This document shows positions 4,693 through 11,611 of a stretch of DNA of 11,989 nt, one piece after another; the first letter of the stretch is position 1; every line of letters starts with the position of its first letter. A model generated the notes under the pieces. It was not told the DNA's origin, searched no databases, and worked only from the letters and a program-made list of their open reading frames with translations. This DNA is from an uncultured Chloroflexota bacterium (GTDB lineage: Bacteria; Chloroflexota; Anaerolineae; Anaerolineales; Villigracilaceae): NCBI GenBank assembly GCA_903837815.1, contig CAILWD010000480.1, forward strand, positions 1 to 11,989, in the 5' to 3' direction. A program made the position numbers and the translations under genes.

Positions 4693-6377
4693 TTTCTTTT
4701 TCCCCCAAACAACACCCACAACAGGATCGCGCCTGCGGCTCCGACAAAACCTGCGCCCAGTTGACCGTTCCCCGCGTTCAATGACATCACGCCGCTGACC
4801 AGAAGCGCGGCGAAGATCACCCCGCCTGTCAATTTATCCACTGAGCGCCCCAAAGCGCGGACTTCGCGACTCACCTGCGGAGATTGAACCATCAGCCCGC
4901 CCGATTCCACTTGAGCCAGCACGCGGCTCGCCTGTGACGGCAACGCGACGAAAGCCTGCACCACATCCCCCATCTGCTTCAAAATATTATCCAGGCTAAA
5001 CGCAGACGAAGCCTCCTCCTCGACCAGCTTGGTCGCGTACGGCGCAAGTTGCTGCCACAAGTTGAAGTTTGCGTTTAAGCCCGTACACATGCCCGAAAGG
5101 ATCGCTACCGTCCGCACCAACATCAGCAAATCGTTGGGGATTTGGAAGGGCGTCTCCACCATCACGTCGCGCACCCGATGACCAATCTCATGCACGTCAT
5201 CGGGTTTCACATTCCGCAACTCGCTCATTGACATGCCCCAGAAGCGGTCGAACACCGCCGCCGAAGCCTGCTCCAATGCTTGCGTATTCGCGGCTGGCAG
5301 TAAAAATCCCAACTCTTTGTATGACCGAATCAACCGCGCCGCGTCACGCGTGCCGACGGCAATCACCGTCTCGCGCAAAGCCTTGCGGAGATTTTCAGGG
5401 ACATGCCCCACCATGCCGAAATCCACGAAAGTCAATTGCCAGCGGACCGATTTGCGCTTGCTATTTTTCGCGGGTGGCAAAGGCGTGACGAACAAATTCC
5501 CAGGGTGCGGGTCGGCGTGGAAAAATCCGTCTTCAAAAATTTGTTCGAGATAAACATCCAGCAATTTTCGCGCCACTTCGCCACGGTCAATCCCTGCGGC
5601 GGTGATGGCGGCGTAGTCGGTGATCTTGATGGCGAACACATCTTCCAAAGTCAACACGCGCAGGGTGGACAGGCTGCGTACCACACGTGGCACATTCACC
5701 TTTTTATCGTCCTTGAAATTCTCGAAGAAAGTTTCAGCGTTGTCCGCTTCCTTTGTGTAATCGATCTCCTCGTAGACCGTTGCAGAAAACTCGCGCAGCA
5801 GGGCTGGCACATCGGCATGTTCGCGGATGGGACGATAGTACATCAGCCACTTCCCCACCCGCTTGAGGGCGGAAAGGTCAATGTCGACGATGGCGGCGAT
5901 ATGCGGACGCTGGACTTTGACGACAACGTTGACGAAATCCAAATCCTCTTCAACCTTCAGCCTGGCTCTGTGAACCTGACCGAGGGACGCCGCCGCAAGC
6001 GGATTCTCGTCGAACCACTCGAACTTCTGCGACAGCGGCGCGCCGAGTTCCTGCTCTGCCAATTGACGGATGTCAGCAAACGTTTCAGCGGGGACTTCAT
6101 CCTGCAAGTCGGCAAGCGTGTCGGTGATTTCAGGCGGGAGAATGTCGAGCCGCGAGGAAAGGAACTGCCCGACCTTAATCATCACGCCGCCCATGTGAAG
6201 CGCCAGCACGCGGAAGCGTTGTGCGTCTCTGCGGAAACGGTCAGGGCGTGTGTTCCTTGCGAGTTGACGAAACCCGATCTTGCGCAGAAACAATTCCCAA
6301 TAAATGAAACGGGCGATAACGCCCGCGAAGAAAATCAAAATGCGGAGATACCGTCCGCGTAGATATGTTTTTTTCAT
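4689..6377 (-). CDS. ABC1/UbiB/AarF-family atypical protein kinase-like protein
   Basis: The 562-residue protein belongs to the ABC1 (UbiB, ADCK) family, ATPases/kinase-fold proteins linked to isoprenoid-quinone biosynthesis and membrane lipid homeostasis. Family motifs occur in order: KxGQ with flanking SSRLDILP (KVGQ 68-71), the Ala-rich nucleotide loop AAASLGQ (128-134), the ATP-binding Lys154 in VVKVQRP, YTKEADN (207-213), the catalytic segment HADPHPGN (287-294) and DFG (319-321). Two hydrophobic segments near the C-terminus (about 515-560) suggest membrane anchoring. The ATG at 6377 has AAGG at 6386-6389 (8-nt spacing). The frame is open to 6521, but that would overlap the Crp/Fnr gene, which ends at 6391. 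The two genes are only 13 nt apart and surely co-transcribed. The C-terminal residues GGKRN and the stop codon lie at a repeat boundary, so the native C-terminus may have been altered. The quinone substrate pathway is inferred only. Confidence 0.93.
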   Translation of the reverse strand: MKKTYLRGRYLRILIFFAGVIARFIYWELFLRKIGFRQLARNTRPDRFRRDAQRFRVLALHMGGVMIKVGQFLSSRLDILPPEITDTLADLQDEVPAETFADIRQLAEQELGAPLSQKFEWFDENPLAAASLGQVHRARLKVEEDLDFVNVVVKVQRPHIAAIVDIDLSALKRVGKWLMYYRPIREHADVPALLREFSATVYEEIDYTKEADNAETFFENFKDDKKVNVPRVVRSLSTLRVLTLEDVFAIKITDYAAITAAGIDRGEVARKLLDVYLEQIFEDGFFHADPHPGNLFVTPLPPAKNSKRKSVRWQLTFVDFGMVGHVPENLRKALRETVIAVGTRDAARLIRSYKELGFLLPAANTQALEQASAAVFDRFWGMSMSELRNVKPDDVHEIGHRVRDVMVETPFQIPNDLLMLVRTVAILSGMCTGLNANFNLWQQLAPYATKLVEEEASSAFSLDNILKQMGDVVQAFVALPSQASRVLAQVESGGLMVQSPQVSREVRALGRSVDKLTGGVIFAALLVSGVMSLNAGNGQLGAGFVGAAGAILLWVLFGGKRN

Positions 6378-6390
6378 GAAACGAACCTTG

Positions 6391-7074
6391 TCAATTTGGC
6401 TGTGACCACTGGCTGAAGATTTCGCGGTCTGCAATTTGAATTTTTCGATCTTCGACCTTGATTGCACCGCTGCGCTCCAACTCTCGCAGCGAGCGCGAAA
6501 CCACCTCGCGCACCGTGCCAAGCCGCGCCGCGAGTTGTTCCTGAGTCCAGTGCGGCATGGACTTCTCTTCGGTCATCTCCGCAATCAACCGCGCCAGGCG
6601 GTGCGTGACTTGATAGAAAGCCATCTCGCTGACTTTGTACACCATGCCGCGCAACATCCGCCCGAAGTTTGCCAGCACTTTTTGGGCAAATTGCGGGTGC
6701 GAACTAATCAACCTGCGCAGCAACTTGGCGTCAATAACCCACACGGAGCAATCTTCGAGCGCCTCCACATTGGTGGGGTTGGGCGCGCCATCAAAAGCGG
6801 GGACTTCAGCAAAGGTGTCACCCTCCTGCAAAATGCGGACGATGTACTGCCGTCCCTGCGGCGAGAGGCGGAAAATCTTTGCGCTGCCCTTCTGGACGAT
6901 ATTCAAGCCCTCGCATGGGTCGCCTTCCCAGAGAAGGGCTTCCCCGCGCTGGTATTCGCACAAGCGCATGTGCGCGGAAATTTCCTTCAACATGGCTTCG
7001 GGCAGGTCGTCGAAGTATTCATTGCCGCGCAAAGTGGCAAGGCGTTCTTTTATACTGGTTTCGATAGGTTTCAT
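6391..7074 (-). CDS. Crp/Fnr-family transcriptional regulator
   Basis: The 227-residue DNA-binding regulator has an N-terminal cyclic-nucleotide-type beta-barrel (about 20-125), a long dimerisation helix (about 126-158) and a C-terminal winged helix. The HTH is at about 176-199 (WTQEQLAARLG then TVREVVSRSLREL), with the RExxSR recognition-helix pattern at 189-194. The phosphate-binding cassette reads GDTFAEVPAFDG followed by APNPTNVEA. It lacks the Arg-Ser/Thr pair that contacts cAMP in E. coli CRP, and there is no N-terminal Cys cluster for an FNR-type Fe-S centre (only Cys39, Cys54 and Cys109). The effector is thus unknown. The ATG at 7074 has no clear Shine-Dalgarno, and a 33-nt palindrome ends 15 nt upstream. 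It lies between a phosphoribosyltransferase gene and the ABC1 kinase gene, and may control this cluster or respond to redox or energy state. Confidence 0.92.
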   Translation of the reverse strand: MKPIETSIKERLATLRGNEYFDDLPEAMLKEISAHMRLCEYQRGEALLWEGDPCEGLNIVQKGSAKIFRLSPQGRQYIVRILQEGDTFAEVPAFDGAPNPTNVEALEDCSVWVIDAKLLRRLISSHPQFAQKVLANFGRMLRGMVYKVSEMAFYQVTHRLARLIAEMTEEKSMPHWTQEQLAARLGTVREVVSRSLRELERSGAIKVEDRKIQIADREIFSQWSQPN

Positions 7075-7088
7075 AAAATATGGCGCAA

Positions 7089-7121
7089 AGACCCTAAAGA
7101 TTTTTAAAACCTTTCGAGTCT
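7089..7121. repeat. 33-nt imperfect AGAC...GTCT palindrome between the phosphoribosyltransferase and crp/fnr genes
   Basis: AGACCCTAAAGATTTT (7089-7104) and AAAACCTTTCGAGTCT (7106-7121) form an imperfect inverted repeat around one central base, with three mismatched positions. On the minus strand it begins 1 nt after the phosphoribosyltransferase stop codon and ends 14 nt before the Crp/Fnr ATG. It could terminate or attenuate read-through, or sit in the regulator's leader. Length and ends match the palindromes at 2725 and 3657. Confidence 0.65.
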
Positions 7122-7122
7122 C

Positions 7123-7632
7123 TCATACCTCTCCCAACAAGACCTGATCCGTTCCGCGATTGATTTCCCACGGATAGACGATTCGCGCGTCAGTGACGGC
7201 GGCGTAGTAATCGGGGCGGGCGCTGCCGAACAAGTTGCGGTACGGATTAAAGTGCAGCACGCAGGTTTCAGGGAATCCGCCCGCCGCAGAAACGCGGTTC
7301 TTCACGGCGGTGATCGTCCGCCCCGAACCCCAAACGTCGTCCACGATCAGGGTTGGGCGTCCGCGCAATTTATCGTCGGCGGGGAATTGGATGAACTCGG
7401 GCCAGACCATCAGGCTCGATTTTTCCGTCTTCGATTGGGCGGGGAAATCCACAGCGGCGGTCAAAATGTGGGTGATGTCCATCGCTTCGGCAAGCAGCCC
7501 GCCGGGGATGATTCCACCACGGGTAATCATCACCATCGCGGTGAACTCGCGCTTGAACTGGGGCAGGAGGTAGTCGATCAATTTATCGACCTCCTGCCAG
7601 GTGATCATTTCGCGTCGGGGTTCGGGTTGCAT
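7123..7632 (-). CDS. purine-type phosphoribosyltransferase (Gpt/COG2236-like)
   Basis: The 169-residue type I phosphoribosyltransferase would couple PRPP to a purine base, most plausibly hypoxanthine/guanine/xanthine salvage, in the cytoplasm. The PRPP-binding loop LIVDDVWGSGRT (95-106) carries the paired aspartates Asp98-Asp99. The pyrophosphate loop TRGGIIPGG lies at 37-45, and the YPWE motif (153-156) resembles the hood/base-binding region of the COG2236 group. The ATG at 7632 is 3 nt after the stop of the DUF6159-like gene, so translation is probably coupled; no strong Shine-Dalgarno is present. Met9 (7608) is a possible alternative start, which would remove a non-conserved N-terminal tail. 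The base specificity cannot be read from sequence alone, and some relatives are annotated only as predicted phosphoribosyltransferases. Confidence 0.88.
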   Translation of the reverse strand: MQPEPRREMITWQEVDKLIDYLLPQFKREFTAMVMITRGGIIPGGLLAEAMDITHILTAAVDFPAQSKTEKSSLMVWPEFIQFPADDKLRGRPTLIVDDVWGSGRTITAVKNRVSAAGGFPETCVLHFNPYRNLFGSARPDYYAAVTDARIVYPWEINRGTDQVLLGEV

Positions 7633-7635
7633 GGT

Positions 7636-8532
7636 TTACGCCAGCGCCGCAGCCAATGGAGCGGGAGCCTTGACCTGCGCAGAACTGCCATGCGCCCGCG
7701 CGGTCTCCACTTGACGCGCCCAAATGTACAAGCAGGTGTGATACGCCGTGTTGGTGTAGGAACTGAAAACGCTCGCCACCATCACGAAGGCGAAGAAGAT
7801 CAACGCGCCGATAACAATGCCCGTAATCGAAATTGCCGCATTGCCGCCAGAGATGTAGGCAAGTCCGCCGCCGATGGCGAAAGCGATGGCAAGACCAACC
7901 ATGCTAAAGACAAAACCTATCAACCCCGTCACTGCGCGCACGCCCACCGTGCTGATTCCCACCAGCAGAAGATTTTCTTTGGTGATATTCCAAACGCGCT
8001 GCAAGCCATCTTTGAGGTTCAAGTCATCGATGATCATTGCAGGCAAAACCAAGTAGGAGGCTTCTGTCCACAGGGTTTCGAGCAGGCTGGTCGCCGAACG
8101 GGCAAGATTGGCGGCAATGCTGTTCTTTTTGTTGCGCTGCGCCATGTTCTTGAGCATGTTCACCGCCGTCGAAGCCGCCGCCAAAGTCAGGATGTCGAAG
8201 AAGTCGCGGCGCACAATTGCCCAAGCCTCTTCCATTTTCCCGTCGCCTTCCGCAAGATAGCCGTAAATCAGGTACACGGTCATCGCGGAAAAAACGTAGG
8301 TCACCACGAACTGCACAAAAACCAGAAGTCCGCCCATGATGAACATGATGAATCCGCCAATGCCTTCGGTACCAAAAATAAAATAACCAATCGCCAGCGG
8401 GATGATTCCAAGCACTGACACAATTCCGCCCGCGATGAGGGCATAAATCGAAGGCTTGAGCAGGTCTTTATCTTTGAACGCCATTTCCCAGGCTTGCTTG
8501 AGAAACGACCAGCCGCGAGAAAAACTTTGCAT
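7636..8532 (-). CDS. DUF6159-like polytopic membrane protein
   Basis: This is a 298-residue integral membrane protein of unknown function that resembles DUF6159-family proteins. It starts with the amphipathic FSRGWSFLKQAWEMAFKDKDLL segment (given here in part: 4-22), which precedes the first membrane helix in that family. Hydrophobic segments are at about 29-53, 60-92, 198-228 and 236-266. Weaker hydrophobic patches at about 112-125 and 155-168 include EASYLVLPAMII. The C-terminus is Ala/Pro-rich and hydrophilic. The ATG at 8532 has AAGGAG (8541-8546) with 8-nt spacing, and a TATAAT promoter candidate lies inside the end of priA. The phosphoribosyltransferase gene follows after 3 nt, so this gene probably heads the four-gene leftward cluster. 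No catalytic or transport motif is visible. Confidence 0.78.
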   Translation of the reverse strand: MQSFSRGWSFLKQAWEMAFKDKDLLKPSIYALIAGGIVSVLGIIPLAIGYFIFGTEGIGGFIMFIMGGLLVFVQFVVTYVFSAMTVYLIYGYLAEGDGKMEEAWAIVRRDFFDILTLAAASTAVNMLKNMAQRNKKNSIAANLARSATSLLETLWTEASYLVLPAMIIDDLNLKDGLQRVWNITKENLLLVGISTVGVRAVTGLIGFVFSMVGLAIAFAIGGGLAYISGGNAAISITGIVIGALIFFAFVMVASVFSSYTNTAYHTCLYIWARQVETARAHGSSAQVKAPAPLAAALA

Positions 8533-8568
8533 GGGTCACACTCCTTTTAATGAGAACGTCCTTCGACT

Positions 8569-8604
8569 CACTTGCACTGCACCAAACGCAGGGCGGTGCA
8601 AGTG
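8569..8604. repeat. inverted repeat (CACTTGCAC/GTGCAAGTG) in the leader of the DUF6159-like gene
   Basis: CACTTGCAC (8569-8577) and GTGCAAGTG (8596-8604) are perfect 9-bp inverted copies around an 18-nt loop; the loop also offers an alternative TGCACC/GGTGCA pairing (8578-8583 with 8595-8600). It sits between the priA stop and the next gene's Shine-Dalgarno. No U-tract follows on the minus strand. It may be a weak priA terminator, an operator or a leader structure. Confidence 0.55.
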
Positions 8605-8622
8605 ACGCTCATGACGAATCAG

Positions 8623-8652
8623 ATTATAGCAAACTTATCGGATCAACTTCAA
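8623..8652 (-). promoter_or_regulatory. putative promoter for the DUF6159-like gene, overlapping the 3' end of priA
   Basis: On the minus strand, TATAAT (8628 down to 8623) is preceded by an 18-nt spacer and TTGAAG (8652-8647), a reasonable -35 match. Transcription would start near 8616 and give a leader of about 84 nt containing the 8569-8604 inverted repeat. This would let the four-gene cluster be transcribed independently of priA. Confidence 0.5.
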
Positions 8653-11071
8653 TCCGCCAGTCACGCAACTTGAAATCACGAAGCAGCGAAACAGGATCAG
8701 GCGAGCGGACGAGGATTTGCCAGCGATACACGCCATCGGCTTTGGAAAAGAAGGATGGGACGGGCCCCACCAACTCGGTCTGGTGACGTTTCTCCGCCGC
8801 GATTCTCTCCCGCAGCCGGGTCGCTGTTTTCTGGGATTCTTCCTCCGCTTTGAGCGGGTCGGCGTGACGATACTCCAGCCGCACGAGTCTCGCAAACGGC
8901 GGATACCCCAACTGACGGCGATACTCCAGCTCGCGCTCGTAAAAGCCGTTCACATCATGTCCCGCCGCGAATTGGATGGCGTAATGTTCGGGCATGAAGG
9001 TTTGCAAAATGACCTTGCCGCCCAGCGTGGAGCGTCCCGCCCGCCCCGCCACCTGAGTCAGCGTTTGAAAGACTCGCTCGCTTGCAAAAGGGTCAGGCAG
9101 ATTCAATCCCACGTCCGCAAGCACAATGCCGACCAAAGTGACCAGCGGCAAGTCCAAGCCTTTGGCGAGCATTTGAGTCCCGACCAGCACATCGGCTTGA
9201 TGGTTAGCAAAATGCGTCAGGATGATTTCGTGCGCGTCTTTTTGGCGGGTGGTGTCCCAGTCCCAGCGCAAGGTGCGGACGTTGGGGAACATGGCTTGCA
9301 CATCGGCCTCAACCTTCTCACTCCCCAACCCATAGGCACGGATATTTTTTCCGCCACAAGCGGGGCAGGTCTGTGGAAGTTTGCGAGTGTACCCGCAATG
9401 ATGGCAGAGGAGTTTTTCTTTTTCCTCGGTATGTAGAGTCAGCGGCGTTTCACAGTTGGGGCATTTCAACACCAGCCCGCAGTCGCGGCAAAAAATATAA
9501 GTCGCTGTGCCGCGTCGGTTGAGGAAGAGGATGGCTTGTTCGCCGCGTGAGATGGTTTCTGCCAGAGATTCGGACAAGGCACGGGAGAAGATTCCGCGAT
9601 TGCCGTTTTTGAGTTCCTCGCGCATGTCCACGACTTGGACGGGAGGCAGACCCGTTTCGACGATGCGGCGCGGCAACTCAAGTTTGGTCAGTTGCCCATG
9701 CTCCGCTTGGAATCTTTGCTCCACCGTCGGTGTGGCGGAACCCATCACACAGACCGCGCCGCACAGACGGGCGTACTCCTGCGCGGCGGCGACGGCATGA
9801 TAATACGGCGGCTCCGATTGATAAAACGACGAGTCGTGGCATTCGTCCACGACAACCAAGCCGACGTTGGGCAACGGCGAGAACAACGCCGAACGCGCCC
9901 CGATGATGACCTTGAGTTTTCCAGACCGCGCGCGCCTCCAGGTGTCGTAACGCTCCCCTTCCGAAAGCCGCGAGTGAACCAGTCCCACCTGACCGGGAAA
10001 GCGCGAGAGAAATCGCCGCACGGCTTGCGGAGTCAGCGCGATTTCGGGGACGAGGATGATTGCCTGCTTACCTTGCTTAATCGTCTCTTCGGCGGCGCGG
10101 AGGTAGATTTCGGTTTTGCCAGAGCCGGTGATACCGTATAAAAGATATTGGAGATTAGAGATTAGATGATTAGTTATTGAGTTGTTGATTTGAGCCAGAG
10201 CCGATTCCTGTTCGGGAGTCAGTTTAATGCCATTCCCTATTTCTCTATTCTCCACTCCTCTACTCTCTATCTTCCCCACCGAGTCACGAAACACCTCGTT
10301 CTCGAAAAGCCGAATCAAGCCACGCTCTTCGAGTTCCTGCAAGTCGGCGAGTTTGCAGCCTGTCTCGGCATAAACCCACGAGAGGTTGATGGCATCGGGT
10401 TGCTGGATTAAGAACCGCAACGCCGCCTGACGCCGCGCGAGGGTTTGTTTCGTGCCGAGGGAATCCATCGCCGCTTCGGCTTCTTCGGGCGGAACAGAGA
10501 GTTGGGCTACACGCAAAAATTTGGGTCGCACACGTGGAGCGGGTAAAACATGCCTTGCGGAGAGAATCCCCTTTTTGACCAACATCCCCGCCGTCTTGCG
10601 CCAGTCTATTTTTGCAAAGTGGGAATCGATTTGACGTCCGCGAAGAGGTCCACGTTCTTTCAATAAGTTGAGAAGACGACCGTGGATGGAGGACGGTAGA
10701 CCGTCTTCCTCGGTCTGCGGTCTGTTGTCCACGGTCTGATAAAGAATATCCGCCTGCTGACTCAACCCCGTCGGCAGCATGAGGCTGATGATGGATGCGA
10801 GAGGATTCAGCGTGGAGTCCGCCATCCGCATGGCAAGACCAAGCTGGGGCGGAGTCAAAACAGGAGATGGGTCGAGCAGGTCGAGGATCGGTTTTGGATT
10901 CGCCACCTGGGGAGAATCAAGCAGTTCGATGATTACTCCCTGAACGGTTTGATTTCCAAATGGGACGGTAATCAAACATCCCGCCTGAACCTGGGCGGCA
11001 AGTTCGACGGGAACGGCATAATCGAAGAGGTCTGAAATTGCAGAAACGTTAACGGCAACACGGGCAAACAT
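8624..11071 (-). CDS. priA: replication restart helicase PriA (primosomal protein N')
   Basis: The 815-residue 3'-5' DNA helicase reloads the replisome at stalled forks. Seen in order: the N-terminal 3' DNA-binding domain (about 1-100), a winged-helix region (about 128-250), Walker A GITGSGKT (313-320), a DECH Walker B box (409-412) and GSATP (444-448). Four CxxC pairs bind two zincs (Cys528/531, 537/540, 556/559, 569/572), and the helicase lobe 2 segments GTQMLAKG (631-638) and QVAGRAGR (673-680) follow. The protein is longer than E. coli PriA (about 730). Extra length lies in linkers at about 112-127, 264-280 and 300-311, which coincide with low-complexity DNA repeats. The start at 11071 fits the usual N-terminus (MFARVAVNV); the frame is open to 11227 but that overlaps the divergent gene. 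A TATAAT box 6 nt upstream and no Shine-Dalgarno imply a leaderless mRNA. Confidence 0.95.
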   Translation of the reverse strand: MFARVAVNVSAISDLFDYAVPVELAAQVQAGCLITVPFGNQTVQGVIIELLDSPQVANPKPILDLLDPSPVLTPPQLGLAMRMADSTLNPLASIISLMLPTGLSQQADILYQTVDNRPQTEEDGLPSSIHGRLLNLLKERGPLRGRQIDSHFAKIDWRKTAGMLVKKGILSARHVLPAPRVRPKFLRVAQLSVPPEEAEAAMDSLGTKQTLARRQAALRFLIQQPDAINLSWVYAETGCKLADLQELEERGLIRLFENEVFRDSVGKIESRGVENREIGNGIKLTPEQESALAQINNSITNHLISNLQYLLYGITGSGKTEIYLRAAEETIKQGKQAIILVPEIALTPQAVRRFLSRFPGQVGLVHSRLSEGERYDTWRRARSGKLKVIIGARSALFSPLPNVGLVVVDECHDSSFYQSEPPYYHAVAAAQEYARLCGAVCVMGSATPTVEQRFQAEHGQLTKLELPRRIVETGLPPVQVVDMREELKNGNRGIFSRALSESLAETISRGEQAILFLNRRGTATYIFCRDCGLVLKCPNCETPLTLHTEEKEKLLCHHCGYTRKLPQTCPACGGKNIRAYGLGSEKVEADVQAMFPNVRTLRWDWDTTRQKDAHEIILTHFANHQADVLVGTQMLAKGLDLPLVTLVGIVLADVGLNLPDPFASERVFQTLTQVAGRAGRSTLGGKVILQTFMPEHYAIQFAAGHDVNGFYERELEYRRQLGYPPFARLVRLEYRHADPLKAEEESQKTATRLRERIAAEKRHQTELVGPVPSFFSKADGVYRWQILVRSPDPVSLLRDFKLRDWRIEVDPISLL
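10144..10173. repeat. GATTAG low-complexity repeat inside priA
   Basis: GATTAG occurs three times at 7-8-nt spacing (10153, 10160, 10168) within an AT-rich, purine-rich tract that stands out from the GC-rich gene. It encodes PriA residues about 300-311 (NHLISNLQYLL region), immediately before the Walker A strand. The frame is kept. Confidence 0.55.
10232..10280. repeat. pyrimidine-rich low-complexity tract inside priA
   Basis: On the plus strand this tract is nearly all C and T with recurring CTCTA/TCTCTAT units. It encodes PriA residues about 264-280 (SVGKIESRGVENREIGN), a polar linker between the winged-helix region and helicase lobe 1. The composition differs sharply from the flanking codons. 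Confidence 0.5.
10692..10738. repeat. CGGTCTG repeat plus short hairpin inside priA
   Basis: CGGTCTG occurs at 10711-10717, 10718-10724 and 10732-10738, and is preceded by a small perfect hairpin, GACGGT-AG-ACCGTC (10692-10705). It encodes PriA residues about 112-127 (QTVDNRPQTEEDGLPS), a polar linker after the 3' DNA-binding domain. The frame is preserved. Confidence 0.55.
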
Positions 11072-11077
11072 GAGGCG

Positions 11078-11085
11078 ATTATAAT
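11078..11085. promoter_or_regulatory. symmetric -10 box shared by priA and the divergent small gene
   Basis: The self-complementary ATTATAAT contains a perfect TATAAT on both strands: 11080-11085 (plus) and 11083-11078 (minus). On the minus strand it lies 6 nt before the priA ATG, predicting a leaderless mRNA. On the plus strand it lies 26 nt before the ATG at 11112, leaving room for a leader with a CGGAGG Shine-Dalgarno. Neither direction has a convincing -35 hexamer. Confidence 0.5.
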
Positions 11086-11111
11086 GGCGATAATCGAAAA
11101 CGGAGGCTGAC

Positions 11112-11546
11112 ATGACAATTACGGTGTTGATTATCGGCGCAATTGTGGTTTTGGTTACGGTGGGTCTGCTGGCGCTGGTCTTTATGAAATCGAACGAAGT
11201 GCAGTTGACCGGGAAGACGGAAAGCAAACCCGAATGGATGACTTCGACCCCGCCCGCTGAAACGGTGGCGGCAAGCCGCGCCGATGATGAAGGCGTGACG
11301 CTCTACGACCACGACACAGGCGAAAGACTCGCCGCGCCCTTTGCCGAGCAAATCGAAGATATTTTGCGGGCAAAACTGGACAGCGACCCGTTCAATAAAT
11401 TCCAGATTGATTTTGGGACGGGCAAGGACGGCTCGCTGGAAATCTGGGTCAACGGGAAGATGTATCCGGGCGTGGATGAATTGCCCGATGAAGGGTTGAA
11501 ACAGGCTTTCCGCGAGGCTGTGACGAAGTGGGAGAGGCGCGGGTAA
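11112..11546 (+). CDS. single-pass membrane protein, function unknown
   Basis: This 144-residue protein has an N-terminal membrane anchor (about 3-25, ITVLIIGAIVVLVTVGLLAL), a polar Ser/Thr/Pro-rich linker (about 38-56) and a small soluble domain (about 60-140). That domain has the alternating pattern of a compact alpha/beta fold: FAEQIEDILRAKLD, then FQIDFGTGKDGSLEIWVNG, then LPDEGLKQAFREAV. No Cys, His clusters or enzymatic motifs are visible, and I do not recognise the family. CGGAGG at 11101-11106 lies 5 nt before the ATG. It is divergent from priA and shares its control region, and is convergent with the MEMO-family gene. Its TAA stop is the first three bases of a TAATTGG tandem repeat. 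The topology is probably a cytoplasmic N-terminal tip with the domain outside, but the reverse cannot be excluded. Confidence 0.8.
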   Translation: MTITVLIIGAIVVLVTVGLLALVFMKSNEVQLTGKTESKPEWMTSTPPAETVAASRADDEGVTLYDHDTGERLAAPFAEQIEDILRAKLDSDPFNKFQIDFGTGKDGSLEIWVNGKMYPGVDELPDEGLKQAFREAVTKWERRG

Positions 11547-11571
11547 TTGGTAATTGGTAATTGGTAATTTT
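11544..11571. repeat. TAATTGG tandem repeat
   Basis: Three perfect TAATTGG units (11544-11550, 11551-11557, 11558-11564) are followed by a degenerate TAATTTT (11565-11571). The first unit supplies the stop codon of the upstream gene. Tandem GGTAATT tracts of this kind recur between genes in various bacteria (from memory). It is too short and has no spacers, so it is not a CRISPR array. Confidence 0.8.
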
Positions 11572-11585
11572 GGGAAAATGATTTG

Positions 11586-11611
11586 TAGCGCAAGGTTTTT
11601 ATCTTGCGCTA
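11586..11611. terminator. hairpin between convergent genes, probable terminator
   Basis: TAGCGCAAG (11586-11594) and CTTGCGCTA (11603-11611) form a perfect 9-bp stem with an 8-nt T-rich loop. On the plus strand it is followed by TTCTTTTAT, fitting an intrinsic terminator for the 11112-11546 gene. On the minus strand the right arm contains the MEMO-family stop codon (11609-11611). The same hairpin may be a repeat element, since it resembles interspersed TAGCGCAAG palindromes. Confidence 0.6.

Noticed and set aside
5403..6362. Plus-strand frame (319 codons) opposite the ABC1 kinase
   Set aside because: It is antisense to a complete ABC1 motif series, with no start signal or domain.
7252..8418. 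Long plus-strand frame (388 codons) opposite the phosphoribosyltransferase and DUF6159-like genes
   Set aside because: It spans two real genes on the other strand and their junction, with His/Gln/Arg-rich low-quality protein sequence and no motifs.
8533..8623. Riboswitch or T-box in the leader of the DUF6159-like gene
   Set aside because: Only one long-loop inverted repeat is visible; no conserved aptamer core, T-box motif or terminator/anti-terminator pair could be identified.
11072..11227. N-terminal extension of PriA by 52 codons
   Set aside because: It overlaps the divergent gene's start and the shared -10 box, and PriA proteins normally begin with the ARVAV-type strand found at 11071.
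11544..11571. Tandem repeats as a possible CRISPR array or origin iterons
   Set aside because: Units are 7 bp with no spacers and only three perfect copies; no DnaA-box cluster or cas gene is near.
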